NCBI RefSeq assembly: GCF_000699445.3
Contig: NC_067195.1
Location: 65,840,591 to 65,904,590, forward strand
Length of the DNA: 64,000 nt
Origin: Schistosoma haematobium
Taxonomy: Eukaryota; Platyhelminthes; Trematoda; Strigeidida; Schistosomatidae
Direction: 5' to 3'
Made by a program: the position numbers and the translations under genes. The number at the start of each line of letters is the position of its first letter. Within the stretch, counting starts at the first letter, position 1. Positions 1 to 13,439 of this stretch are shown here, one piece after another. Below the pieces are notes generated by a model. That model was given only the letters and a program-made list of their open reading frames with translations. It ran no database searches and had not been told where the DNA came from.

Positions 1-1394
1 TCGAGTAGTTGAACAGCCGATTGATGTACCGGAATCATCTGTTAAATAACAGCCACGAGGAAACAATACTTCATAAAATGAAGTACGACATCGAAGTAGA
101 ACAACTACAATAGTTCAGATGTGTTACAATGTCAAGTCTAAATAACATCGTTCTTACGTATATTGACAGTTGCACTGAACGTTCGCTTAGGTATGATTAG
201 CGTAACAGTTGGATGTGTGAATAAAAACATATACGAAAACTATGGTTGGGTTCGTGGAGAATTTTCGAGGACGTTTAGATATTTTCTAAACCCATATCGC
301 ATGTAAATAAACCGAAAATAGAATTAAAATGACTGCTGTGTAATAAGGAAATCGAGCCATGATTTACCGTGTGAATTATTAGCAAATACAAGGGGTATAA
401 TAAACATTAATTAAAATGGTAACCACCAATGTAACTAAGGTTTAGAGGGTCCAGGTAACGTGGCCATTTCGTAAAAGGATGATACAAAGAGCTTATTACC
501 TAGCATTAAGTGACATATTAAGTACGACAACATGTGTACTTGGGACATGGACTAAGCGTGCTCGTGTACATGCAATATGTTTTACCACAGTATGTCGACT
601 AACGAGTCATAAATGTACATGATTTCGACTAAAACTTGACGGCAGTGACAGAATATATGACTAGTTTACGTGAAAGAAACTACGAAATGTTATCACGCAT
701 CATAAATATAGTACGAAATAATCTAATGAAATTATGAAACTCGCCTGGGTTACTCTTGCCTCTCAGTAATGAAGATATGAAGTAGGCAGCAGTTTGAATC
801 TGGATTATGTACGAGGTACTGTTGATTAAATTTTTCGATTAACACAGCATTGTAGACTGACGAACAGTCTAAACGAGATCTAAGATCGCAGGAAATTTAT
901 AGTTCAAACTCACCGTGAATTTCTAGCATTCGTATCCTCTGTTTGGCCATGGAACTCAGCAATTGGAAATTAGGCAGGCAGTGGTAAAAAAAAGCAGAAC
1001 ATTCTAGTGGATAGTGGTTAAGCAGAAAGATGAATTTATAGTCGATAGTTTATCTTGTCTTATTTATACCAGTGGATAAGGTACAAAGAGATATGCGTTC
1101 GTGTTGCCTTGTGGCTATACTCACGAGTGGTTGATATTTTAACAGACATATTACACAGGAGCATTTACATGCTGCTAATGCTTGTTAAAGAACCACGATA
1201 GCGGATTATAATCGTAGTTGATTGGTTAGTTCTGTCGATTGAACTAAGTATTTAAGTTTAAATACTAATCAACATTGACATGAAGCAACGAAAGTTCACA
1301 GTGATAGATTAACATAGACGATGATAAAAATGAAAAAGAATAAGTATAGAATGCAAAAATAAAGATCATAGTGATAGACTGCGTTATTCGAAGT
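1..1394. other. Non-coding flank, no gene recognised
   Basis: AT-rich DNA with no long open frame on either strand and no motif I recognise. Stop codons are dense in all frames. It could be intergenic or intronic; nothing in it decides between these. Confidence 0.6.
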
Positions 1395-1789
1395 CTTGCT
1401 CACCAGTGTAGATCACCAACGTAGATGATCTATGTCGAAATGATTGGAGGCCGACTCGAGTTAGACGTGAATAGTGTGACGAACCAACTAACGTCGAAGT
1501 CACACCTCGTGGTCAGCACCTTACGTGGACTACCCCCATTGACGTAACAAGGTACTATAGATGCTTTGAAGACTGTACAACACAAAGGACGTTATTACAG
1601 AAATATATTAGTTAAGGTAGATACAGGCGAAAGTAAGACCACTGCTGCATGGGCCAGTCCATGGCATACGATTAACTAATGCGCGTCGGTTGTACATGAC
1701 CTTGGCAGGGAGCGACGATCTGTTCGACATTCAGTGATCCAACTGCCGGATGATTTGGCTAGGGCTCAGTGACATTTCACTGCCCTTCA
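1395..1789 (+). repeat. Dispersed repeat family X, copy 1 (truncated by the array)
   Basis: The stretch near 1490-1535 (cacctcgtggtcagcacctt) matches 54945-54965, and 1750-1790 (gatttggctagggctcagtg) matches 55225-55250, in the same order and orientation. The 1400-1470 part (aacgtagatgatctatg) matches 63725-63760. The copy stops at 1789, where the array begins. The family is unclassified: I see no transposase, RT or integrase motif in any copy. Similarity is diverged but collinear over several hundred bases. Confidence 0.6.
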
Positions 1790-4701
1790 CTATCATCTCG
1801 CGGTCCCAAACCAGGTAGTCTACACCTAGCGACATGGCTCAGACCACTTGTCAGTGACTTCATGGACTTGTGCCATGTTTTGGTCTGGCCACCCCTTGCT
1901 TTCTTCCAACCTACTCCTGTATCAGAAAACATCGCACGTCGGGGCAGTCGGTCGTTGGACATACGTAATACGTGTCCCAGCCATCTCAACTGATGAACTT
2001 TCACTACGTCATCAATGGATTTGCCATCCTTACCTAGTACCCGTTTCCTAACAACTGCGTTACTTACTCGATGGTCACAGGATATACGAACAATATTTCG
2101 AAGACACCTATGATCAAATACTAGTAACCTACGAACATCCTCTACTCTTACTGGCCATATTTCACTGCCATAAGTGGCTGAAGGTCACTTGAACTGATCC
2201 CTTACCTCACTACAGTCAGCAGTACGACTTCATCCTCAGACCTTGAGTTGCTGCTCTTAGTCTTACCGTTCTCCAATCGACCTGCCTGATATGGTAGAAC
2301 CTATAGGAACATAAATTCCAGCCAACATAGCTTGGTCGAGTCATCACGACAGGCAAGCCCGACTACCACATCAAGGTAGCAGCTACGGTCGGGAAAGAAC
2401 TCATGTAGCAACAAAACACGGTGCTAGTAGGTACTAACCAGGTTCATTTCTTAGTTTCAGTTAGTCTCAACGTAGGACCTGGTACGTACGTACATCGGTT
2501 CAAGTTGCCATACCGTCTTAGATACGATTCAAGAAAATATAAGTTAGTAGGATAAAACTTATGACGAACTCAGAATTTGGGGAAGGCAGAGAACGGATGC
2601 ACCTGAGCCGTTGCAAACGATTTTGAGCCACGTCATTCAATGTCTCTAACCATTGGTTACGATAATCATGCGCATTCCAATCAGGTAGTCTACACCTATT
2701 AACATGGCTAAGTCCAACTACCAGTGACTTCACAGACTGATGTCGTATTTCGGTTTGGTCGCCCCTAGGCTTTTTTTCCAGCCTACCCCTAAACCAGAAT
2801 ACAGACTTCGTCCGAGTAGGTAGTTGCTGAGCTCATGTAACACGTGTCCCAACCATCTTAACTGATGAATAATTGCCATCCTTAACTAGTATCCTACCCC
2901 TAACTTCAGCATTGCTCACTCAGTGGTCCCAAAATACACGAGCAGTACTTGTAGGACACCTAACACCGAATACTAGCGACCTACAAACATCCTCTATTCC
3001 TAATGGTCAGGTTTTGCACTCGTAAAGTAGGATGGAGAAAACTGCCGTGTAATGAACTCACCCTTTGATTGAGAGGCATATCATACCTACACCACAAGTG
3101 AAGTTGGCAAAAGCCAATTGAGCTTTCTGAATCCATACCATCTCGTCAGACTGCCAATATAAGTGAAGCGGTCGATACACTTAACCACTTCACTCTTTAT
3201 CGTTAATTCAGATGCTGAAACAACATTTTTCATTTGAAGGGATGGAACCGCATCCCAAACATGCTCGCATTGTTGGTTAAGGTGATCAAAACTGCATGTT
3301 TTCGATGTCTTCACCAAACAGAACTATATCATCTGCCTATTCTAAGTGAACAAGTGAATATACTAAAAGAAGATCAACTCCTAAAACGTCAGACGATGAA
3401 ACTATCATCTCTAAAAACATGTCAGTCCATCAGGCCCTGCTGCTCTTCATTGCTATAGATTACTTATAGCCTCCTCAACCTCAATAAGAGTTGGAGGACT
3501 TACATCAGTTTGCCATTCAGGTTGCTTGGAGATCATGGGTAGCTGATGTGTGCCTGGAGGCCAGTTGAACTGTTCCCTAAAGTGTTCCACTCATCGATCT
3601 AATCACTTGAGTTGGGGGTGAATAATAGTCCCATCTTTATCTGGAATAGTTTTGCTAACAGAGGAATCTTTAATACCTGTTTCTTTGATAGGCTTGGATA
3701 GTTGTCTACTGTTACCTATCGCTGCTGCCCTTTCCATTTCTTCTGTTTTTGCTACTCACCACTACTCACAATCATTACATAGGCTTTTTATCAGCCTACG
3801 TCTAAGCTGCCTCTGGTCGTAATCATGTTCGGAGCCAGATGGGTTGAGTTTCCGGGCATCTGTCAGTCCGTAGACGCCGCCGAAATCCACTGTGTTTCCG
3901 AACCTTTTGGTTTAAGTTTCCATGAAGTATGATTGCTGTTCTCATCGATTTTTGGATACCATGCCAAGCTACCTAAAGGTGGATATAACCTTCAAGGTTG
4001 ACTAACTTCTCTAGTTGTTCCTGAAATATATCCCTAACATTTTCATCATGAAGTTGGAGTCTAAGGGGTTTGTTTGCTGTGACTTTCATACATCCGGAAA
4101 GATACAGACAAATACGTGCTCGAACTAGAGCATGATCCAAGTCAAAGATGTACTTCAAAGTGGGCGACAGACTTCTATCGAGCCCCTCAACAATGACTAA
4201 CGGTAATGTGGTCTATTTGAGTCCATCGATGAGTAGATCGTGGAGGTCGCCATGTCAGACGACGTTTCTCCTTATATTTAAAGTTGGCGTTTGCCGGAAA
4301 TAGATGGTTATCTGAGCACAGTGGCAACAGACAGTCGCCACTATCTGTTCGCTGAGCCGCAACACCGTAAGATCAGTCAGTAGTCAGTCAGTAACAACGT
4401 ACAACTTCGTACGTACGTACATCAGTTCGAGTCGCCATACCACATTAGCACAGAGATGCAGTTGTCGATTCAAATCCCGTAGTGGTAGAGGTAGTAAGAG
4501 TATAAGCAGTAGTCGAAAACACTAAGGTTCGAAGATGTTATTCAAGGAGTATAAACCAGTGAAATAAATTTGGGAAGAGAAAGAAAAAGAGACAAGGAGG
4601 AATCAGGAGGTTAGAATTTGGGAGAACACAAAGAGTGTATGCACCTGCGCCATTGCAAACGATTTTGAGCCATGTCATTCAGGATCTCTAACCATCGGTT
4701 G
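1790..4701 (-). repeat. Array unit 1 (2,912 bp)
   Basis: Its RTE-A' relic is cut at 1790, so the last ~30 codons and the 3' UTR are missing. Private changes: T for C near 1922 (Asp for Gly in the RT tail) and T for C near 4074 (Asn for Ser in the linker frame). It has four G at 2579-2582, which keeps a 71-codon RT-tail frame of RTE-B open (2518-2733). Confidence 0.93.
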
Positions 4702-5303
4702 CTATCATCTCGCGGTCCCAAACCAGGTAGTCTACACCTAGCGACATGGCTCAGACCACTTGTCAGTGACTTCATGGACTTGTGCCATGTTTTGGTCTGG
4801 CCACCCCTTGCTTTCTTCCAACCTACTCCTGTACCAGAAAACATCGCACGTCGGGGCAGTCGGTCGTTGGACATACGTAATACGTGTCCCAGCCATCTCA
4901 ACTGATGAACTTTCACTACGTCATCAATGGATTTGCCATCCTTACCTAGTACCCGTTTCCTAACAACTGCGTTACTTACTCGATGGTCACAGGATATACG
5001 AACAATATTTCGAAGACACCTATGATCAAATACTAGTAACCTACGAACATCCTCTACTCTTACTGGCCATATTTCACTGCCATAAGTGGCTGAAGGTCAC
5101 TTGAACTGATCCCTTACCTCACTACAGTCAGCAGTACGACTTCATCCTCAGACCTTGAGTTGCTGCTCTTAGTCTTACCGTTCTCCAATCGACCTGCCTG
5201 ATATGGTAGAACCTATAGGAACATAAATTCCAGCCAACATAGCTTGGTCGAGTCATCACGACAGGCAAGCCCGACTACCACATCAAGGTAGCAGCTACGG
5301 TCG
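4375..5303 (-). mobile_element. RTE-A' relic (array form), representative copy
   Basis: An internally deleted RTE of about 930 bp. It begins with the family's 5' end (cgaccgtagctgctacc on the minus strand, also at 38338 and 40251) and keeps about 190 bp of 5' leader. It then jumps to the C-terminal part of the reverse transcriptase, with the motifs HRCLRNI, VHQLRWLGHVLRM and NRWLEILNDMAQNRL, and ends in a 3' UTR with ACGT repeats and a GACT-type tail. Endonuclease and catalytic RT are gone. The same copy recurs in every unit; in unit 1 it is truncated. The tail abuts gatcttacgg of RTE-B. Confidence 0.85.
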
Positions 5304-7613
5304 GGAAAGAACTCATGTAGCAACAAAACACGGTGCTAGTAGGTACTAACCAGGTTCATTTCTTAGTTTCAGTTAGTCTCAACGTAGGACCTGATACGTA
5401 CGTACATCGGTTCAAGTTGCCATACCGTCTTAGATACGATTCAAGAAAATATAAGTTAGTAGGATAAAACTTATGACGAACTCAGAATTTGGGGAAGGCA
5501 GAGAACGGATGCACCTGAGCCGTTGCAAACGATTTTGAGCCACGTCATTCAATGTCTCTAACCATTGGTTACGATAATCATGCGCATTCCAATCAGGTAG
5601 TCTACACCTATTAACATGGCTAAGTCCAACTACCAGTGACTTCACAGACTGATGTCGTATTTCGGTTTGGTCGCCCCTAGGCTTTTTTTCCAGCCTACCC
5701 CTAAACCAGAATACAGACTTTGTCCGAGTAGGTAGTTGCTGAGCTCATGTAACACGTGTCCCAACCATCTTAACTGATGAATAATTGCCATCCTTAACTA
5801 GTATCCTACCCCTAACTTCAGCATTGCTCACTCAGTGGTCCCAAAATACACGAGCAGTACTTGTAGGACACCTAACACCGAATACTAGCGACCTACAAAC
5901 ATCCTCTATTCCTAATGGTCAGGTTTTGCACTCGTAAAGTAGGATGGAGAAAACTGCCGTGTAATGAACTCACCCTTTGATTGAGAGGCATATCATACCT
6001 ACACCACAAGTGAAGTTGGCAAAAGCCAATTGAGCTTTCTGAATCCATACCATCTCGTCAGACTGCCAATATAAGTGAAGCGGTCGATACACTTAACCAC
6101 TTCACTCTTTATCGTTAATTCAGATGCTGAAACAACATTTTTCATTTGAAGGGATGGAACCGCATCCCAAACATGCTCGCATTGTTGGTTAAGGTGATCA
6201 AAACTGCATGTTTTCGATGTCTTCACCAAACAGAACTATATCATCTGCCTATTCTAAGTGAACAAGTGAATATACTAAAAGAAGATCAACTCCTAAAACG
6301 TCAGACGATGAAACTATCATCTCTAAAAACATGTCAGTCCATCAGGCCCTGCTGCTCTTCATTGCTATAGATTACTTATAGCCTCCTCAACCTCAATAAG
6401 AGTTGGAGGACTTACATCAGTTTGCCATTCAGGTTGCTTGGAGATCATGGGTAGCTGATGTGTGCCTGGAGGCCAGTTGAACTGTTCCCTAAAGTGTTCC
6501 ACTCATCGATCTAATCACTTGAGTTGGGGGTGAATAATAGTCCCATCTTTATCTGGAATAGTTTTGCTAACAGAGGAATCTTTAATACCTGTTTCTTTGA
6601 TAGGCTTGGATAGTTGTCTACTGTTACCTATCGCTGCTGCCCTTTCCATTTCTTCTGTTTTTGCTACTCACCACTACTCACAATCATTACATAGGCTTTT
6701 TATCAGCCTACGTCTAAGCTGCCTCTGGTCGTAATCATGTTCGGAGCCAGATGGGTTGAGTTTCCGGGCATCTGTCAGTCCGTAGACGCCGCCGAAATCC
6801 ACTGTGTTTCCGAACCTTTTGGTTTAAGTTTCCATGAAGTATGATTGCTGTTCTCATCGATTTTTGGATACCATGCCAAGCTACCTAAAGGTGGATATAA
6901 CCTTCAAGGTTGACTAACTTCTCTAGTTGTTCCTGAAATATATCCCTAACATTTTCATCATGAAGTTGGAGTCTAAGGGGTTTGCTTGCTGTGACTTTCA
7001 TACATCCGGAAAGATACAGACAAATACGTGCTCGAACTAGAGCATGATCCAAGTCAAAGATGTACTTCAAAGTGGGCGACAGACTTCTATCGAGCCCCTC
7101 AACAATGACTAACGGTAATGTGGTCTATTTGAGTCCATCGATGAGTAGATCGTGGAGGTCGCCATGTCAGACGACGTTTCTCCTTATATTTAAAGTTGGC
7201 GTTTGCCGGAAATAGATGGTTATCTGAGCACAGTGGCAACAGACAGTCGCCACTATCTGTTCGCTGAGCCGCAACACCGTAAGATCAGTCAGTAGTCAGT
7301 CAGTAACAACGTACAACTTCGTACGTACGTACATCAGTTCGAGTCGCCATACCACATTAGCACAGAGATGCAGTTGTCGATTCAAATCCCGTAGTGGTAG
7401 AGGTAGTAAGAGTATAAGCAGTAGTCGAAAACACTAAGGTTCGAAGATGTTATTCAAGGAGTATAAACCAGTGAAATAAATTTGGGAAGAGAAAGAAAAA
7501 GAGACAAGGAGGAATCAGGAGGTTAGAATTTGGGAGAACACAAAGAGTGTATGCACCTGCGCCATTGCAAACGATTTTGAGCCATGTCATTCAGGATCTC
7601 TAACCATCGGTTG
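4702..7613 (-). repeat. Array unit 2 (2,912 bp), reference for the anatomy
   Basis: Used here as the reference unit. On the minus strand RTE-B runs 7286 to about 5390; a ~55-85 bp spacer follows; RTE-A' starts at 5303 and crosses into unit 1, ending at 4375. It has four G near 5490 like unit 1. Private changes: A for G in ctgatacgtac near 5393 and T for C near 5720. Confidence 0.93.
5390..7286 (-). pseudogene. RTE-B 3' half (endonuclease end, RT, tail), representative copy
   Basis: The minus strand from 7286 reads the end of an RTE endonuclease (GSYGVAAQRTDSGD..., then TQIDHIT), with in-frame stops. It continues with the linker after the endonuclease (DHALVRARICLYLSG, 6885-7070) and a reverse transcriptase. 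The catalytic box is still visible as ADDIVLFGED, with a TAG just before ADD where a tyrosine would normally sit. RDRFTYIGSL-like sequence (5999-6229) and a C-terminal QNRLQRLRC tail (5430-5645) follow. Stops and frameshifts are many, so it is non-functional. Its missing 5' half lies at 35548-38339. Equivalent relics occur in all eleven units. Confidence 0.85.
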
Positions 7614-10526
7614 CTATCATCTCGCGGTCCCAAACCAGGTAGTCTACACCTAGCGACATGGCTCAGACCACTTGTCAGTGACTTCATGGACTTGTGCCAT
7701 GTTTTGGTCTGGCCACCCCTTGCTTTCTTCCAACCTACTCCTGTACCAGAAAACATCGCACGTCGGGGCAGTCGGTCGTTGGACATACGTAATACGTGTC
7801 CCAGCCATCTCAACTGATGAACTTTCACTACGTCATCAATGGATTTGCCATCCTTACCTAGTACCCGTTTCCTAACAACTGCGTTACTTACTCGATGGTC
7901 ACAGGATATACGAACAATATTTCGAAGACACCTATGATCAAATACTAGTAACCTACGAACATCCTCTACTCTTACTGGCCATATTTCACTGCCATAAGTG
8001 GCTGAAGGTCACTTGAACTGATCCCTTACCTCACTACAGTCAGCAGTACGACTTCATCCTCAGACCTTGAGTTGCTGCTCTTAGTCTTACCGTTCTCCAA
8101 TCGACCTGCCTGATATGGTAGAACCTATAGGAACATAAATTCCAGCCAACATAGCTTGGTCGAGTCATCACGACAGGCAAGCCCGACTACCACATCAAGG
8201 TAGCAGCTACGGTCGGGAAAGAACTCATGTAGCAACAAAACACGGTGCTAGTAGGTACTAACCAGGTTCATTTCTTAGTTTCAGTTAGTCTCAACGTAGG
8301 ACCTGGTACGTACGTACATCGGTTCAAGTTGCCATACCGTCTTAGATACGATTCAAGAAAATATAAGTTAGTAGGATAAAACTTATGACGAACTCAGAAT
8401 TTGGGGGAAGGCAGAGAACGGATGCACCTGAGCCGTTGCAAACGATTTTGAGCCACGTCATTCAATGTCTCTAACCATTGGTTACGATAATCATGCGCAT
8501 TCCAATCAGGTAGTCTACACCTATTAACATGGCTAAGTCCAACTACCAGTGACTTCACAGACTGATGTCGTATTTCGGTTTGGTCGCCCCTAGGCTTTTT
8601 TTCCAGCCTACCCCTAAACCAGAATACAGACTTCGTCCGAGTAGGTAGTTGCTGGGCTCATGTAACACGTGTCCCAACCATCTTAACTGATGAATAATTG
8701 CCATCCTTAACTAGTATCCTACCCCTAACTTCAGCATTGCTCACTCAGTGGTCCCAAAATACACGAGCAGTACTTGTAGGACACCTAACACCGAATACTA
8801 GCGACCTACAAACATCCTCTATTCCTAATGGTCAGGTTTTGCACTCGTAAAGTAGGATGGAGAAAACTGCCGTGTAATGAACTCACCCTTTGATTGAGAG
8901 GCATATCATACCTACACCACAAGTGAAGTTGGCAAAAGCCAATTGAGCTTTCTGAATCCATACCATCTCGTCAGACTGCCAATATAAGTGAAGCGGTCGA
9001 TACACTTAACCACTTCACTCTTTATCGTTAATTCAGATGCTGAAACAACATTTTTCATTTGAAGGGATGGAACCGCATCCCAAACATGCTCGCATTGTTG
9101 GTTAAGGTGATCAAAACTGCATGTTTTCGATGTCTTCACCAAACAGAACTATATCATCTGCCTATTCTAAGTGAACAAGTGAATATACTAAAAGAAGATC
9201 AACTCCTAAAACGTCAGACGATGAAACTATCATCTCTAAAAACATGTCAGTCCATCAGGCCCTGCTGCTCTTCATTGCTATAGATTACTTATAGCCTCCT
9301 CAACCTCAATAAGAGTTGGAGGACTTACATCAGTTTGCCATTCAGGTTGCTTGGAGATCATGGGTAGCTGATGTGTGCCTGGAGGCCAGTTGAACTGTTC
9401 CCTAAAGTGTTCCACTCATCGATCTAATCACTTGAGTTGGGGGTGAATAATAGTCCCATCTTTATCTGGAATAGTTTTGCTAACAGAGGAATCTTTAATA
9501 CCTGTTTCTTTGATAGGCTTGGATAGTTGTCTACTGTTACCTATCGCTGCTGCCCTTTCCATTTCTTCTGTTTTTGCTACTCACCACTACTCACAATCAT
9601 TACATAGGCTTTTTATCAGCCTACATCTAAGCTGCCTCTGGTCGTAATCATGTTCGGAGCCAGATGGGTTGAGTTTCCGGGCATCTGTCAGTCCGTAGAC
9701 GCCGCCGAAATCCACTGTGTTTCCGAACCTTTTGGTTTAAGTTTCCATGAAGTATGATTGCTGTTCTCATCGATTTTTGGATACCATGCCAAGCTACCTA
9801 AAGGTGGATATAACCTTCAAGGTTGACTAACTTCTCTAGTTGTTCCTGAAATATATCCCTAACATTTTCATCATGAAGTTGGAGTCTAAGGGGTTTGCTT
9901 GCTGTGACTTTCATACATCCGGAAAGATACAGACAAATACGTGCTCGAACTAGAGCATGATCCAAGTCAAAGATGTACTTCAAAGTGGGCGACAGACTTC
10001 TATCGAGCCCCTCAACAATGACTAACGGTAATGTGGTCTATTTGAGTCCATCGATGAGTAGATCGTGGAGGTCGCCATGTCAGACGACGTTTCTCCTTAT
10101 ATTTAAAGTTGGCGTTTGCCGGAAATAGATGGTTATCTGAGCACAGTGGCAACAGACAGTCGCCACTATCTGTTCGCTGAGCCGCAACACCGTAAGATCA
10201 GTCAGTAGTCAGTCAGTAACAACGTACAACTTCGTACGTACGTACATCAGTTCGAGTCGCCATACCACATTAGCACAGAGATGCAGTTGTCGATTCAAAT
10301 CCCGTAGTGGTAGAGGTAGTAAGAGTATAAGCAGTAGTCGAAAACACTAAGGTTCGAAGATGTTATTCAAGGAGTATAAACCAGTGAAATAAATTTGGGA
10401 AGAGAAAGAAAAAGAGACAAGGAGGAATCAGGAGGTTAGAATTTGGGAGAACACAAAGAGTGTATGCACCTGCGCCATTGCAAACGATTTTGAGCCATGT
10501 CATTCAGGATCTCTAACCATCGGTTG
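7614..10526 (-). repeat. Array unit 3 (2,913 bp)
   Basis: First unit with five G at the G-run near 8402, which closes the 71-codon frame seen in units 1 and 2. It carries gctgggctc near 8653 and a private A for G in cctacatctaag near 9624. Confidence 0.93.
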
Positions 10527-13439
10527 CTATCATCTCGCGGTCCCAAACCAGGTAGTCTACACCTAGCGACATGGCTCAGACCACTTGTCAGTGACTTCAT
10601 GGACTTGTGCCATGTTTTGGTCTGGCCACCCCTTGCTTTCTTCCAACCTACTCCTGTACCAGAAAACATCGCACGTCGGGGCAGTCGGTCGTTGGACATA
10701 CGTAATACGTGTCCCAGCCATCTCAACTGATGAACTTTCACTACGTCATCAATGGATTTGCCATCCTTACCTAGTACCCGTTTCCTAACAACTGCGTTAC
10801 TTACTCGATGGTCACAGGATATACGAACAATATTTCGAAGACACCTATGATCAAATACTAGTAACCTACGAACATCCTCTACTCTTACTGGCCATATTTC
10901 ACTGCCATAAGTGGCTGAAGGTCACTTGAACTGATCCCTTACCTCACTACAGTCAGCAGTACGACTTCATCCTCAGACCTTGAGTTGCTGCTCTTAGTCT
11001 TACCGTTCTCCAATCGACCTGCCTGATATGGTAGAACCTATAGGAACATAAATTCCAGCCAACATAGCTTGGTCGAGTCATCACGACAGGCAAGCCCGAC
11101 TACCACATCAAGGTAGCAGCTACGGTCGGGAAAGAACTCATGTAGCAACAAAACACGGTGCTAGTAGGTACTAACCAGGTTCATTTCTTAGTTTCAGTTA
11201 GTCTCAACGTAGGACCTGGTACGTACGTACATCGGTTCAAGTTGCCATACCGTCTTAGATACGATTCAAGAAAATATAAGTTAGTAGGATAAAACTTATG
11301 ACGAACTCAGAATTTGGGGGAAGGCAGAGAACGGATGCACCTGAGCCGTTGCAAACGATTTTGAGCCACGTCATTCAATGTCTCTAACCATTGGTTACGA
11401 TAATCATGCGCATTCCAATCAGGTAGTCTACACCTATTAACATGGCTAAGTCCAACTACCAGTGACTTCACAGACTGATGTCGTATTTCGGTTTGGTCGC
11501 CCCTAGGCTTTTTTTCCAGCCTACCCCTAAACCAGAATACAGACTTCGTCCGAGTAGGTAGTTGCTGAGCTCATGTAACACGTGTCCCAACCATCTTAAC
11601 TGATGAATAATTGCCATCCTTAACTAGTATCCTACCCCTAACTTCAGCATTGCTCACTCAGTGGTCCCAAAATACACGAGCAGTACTTGTAGGACACCTA
11701 ACACCGAATACTAGCGACCTACAAACATCCTCTATTCCTAATGGTCAGGTTTTGCACTCGTAAAGTAGGATGGAGAAAACTGCCGTGTAATGAACTCACC
11801 CTTTGATTGAGAGGCATATCATACCTACACCACAAGTGAAGTTGGCAAAAGCCAATTGAGCTTTCTGAATCCATACCATCTCGTCAGACTGCCAATATAA
11901 GTGAAGCGGTCGATACACTTAACCACTTCACTCTTTATCGTTAATTCAGATGCTGAAACAACATTTTTCATTTGAAGGGATGGAACCGCATCCCAAACAT
12001 GCTCGCATTGTTGGTTAAGGTGATCAAAACTGCATGTTTTCGATGTCTTCACCAAACAGAACTATATCATCTGCCTATTCTAAGTGAACAAGTGAATATA
12101 CTAAAAGAAGATCAACTCCTAAAACGTCAGACGATGAAACTATCATCTCTAAAAACATGTCAGTCCATCAGGCCCTGCTGCTCTTCATTGCTATAGATTA
12201 CTTATAGCCTCCTCAACCTCAATAAGAGTTGGAGGACTTACATCAGTTTGCCATTCAGGTTGCTTGGAGATCATGGGTAGCTGATGTGTGCCTGGAGGCC
12301 AGTTGAACTGTTCCCTAAAGTGTTCCACTCATCGATCTAATCACTTGAGTTGGGGGTGAATAATAGTCCCATCTTTATCTGGAATAGTTTTGCTAACAGA
12401 GGAATCTTTAATACCTGTTTCTTTGATAGGCTTGGATAGTTGTCTACTGTTACCTATCGCTGCTGCCCTTTCCATTTCTTCTGTTTTTGCTACTCACCAC
12501 TACTCACAATCATTACATAGGCTTTTTATCAGCCTACGTCTAAGCTGCCTCTGGTCGTAATCATGTTCGGAGCCAGATGGGTTGAGTTTCCGGGCATCTG
12601 TCAGTCCGTAGACGCCGCCGAAATCCACTGTGTTTCCGAACCTTTTGGTTTAAGTTTCCATGAAGTATGATTGCTGTTCTCATCGATTTTTGGATACCAT
12701 GCCAAGCTACCTAAAGGTGGATATAACCTTCAAGGTTGACTAACTTCTCTAGTTGTTCCTGAAATATATCCCTAACATTTTCATCATGAAGTTGGAGTCT
12801 AAGGGGTTTGCTTGCTGTGACTTTCATACATCCGGAAAGATACAGACAAATACGTGCTCGAACTAGAGCATGATCCAAGTCAAAGATGTACTTCAAAGTG
12901 GGCGACAGACTTCTATCGAGCCCCTCAACAATGACTAACGGTAATGTGGTCTATTTGAGTCCATCGATGAGTAGATCGTGGAGGTCGCCATGTCAGACGA
13001 CGTTTCTCCTTATATTTAAAGTTGGCGTTTGCCGGAAATAGATGGTTATCTGAGCACAGTGGCAACAGACAGTCGCCACTATCTGTTCGCTGAGCCGCAA
13101 CACCGTAAGATCAGTCAGTAGTCAGTCAGTAACAACGTACAACTTCGTACGTACGTACATCAGTTCGAGTCGCCATACCACATTAGCACAGAGATGCAGT
13201 TGTCGATTCAAATCCCGTAGTGGTAGAGGTAGTAAGAGTATAAGCAGTAGTCGAAAACACTAAGGTTCGAAGATGTTATTCAAGGAGTATAAACCAGTGA
13301 AATAAATTTGGGAAGAGAAAGAAAAAGAGACAAGGAGGAATCAGGAGGTTAGAATTTGGGAGAACACAAAGAGTGTATGCACCTGCGCCATCGCAAACGA
13401 TTTTGAGCCATGTCATTCAGGATCTCTAACCATCGGTTG
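10527..13439 (-). repeat. Array unit 4 (2,913 bp)
   Basis: Carries gctgagctc near 11565 and five G. It has a C for T near 13391 (Arg for Gln in the RT-tail frame). It is the last unit with the older forms gctgttctcatcg and cgccatacc. Confidence 0.93.
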
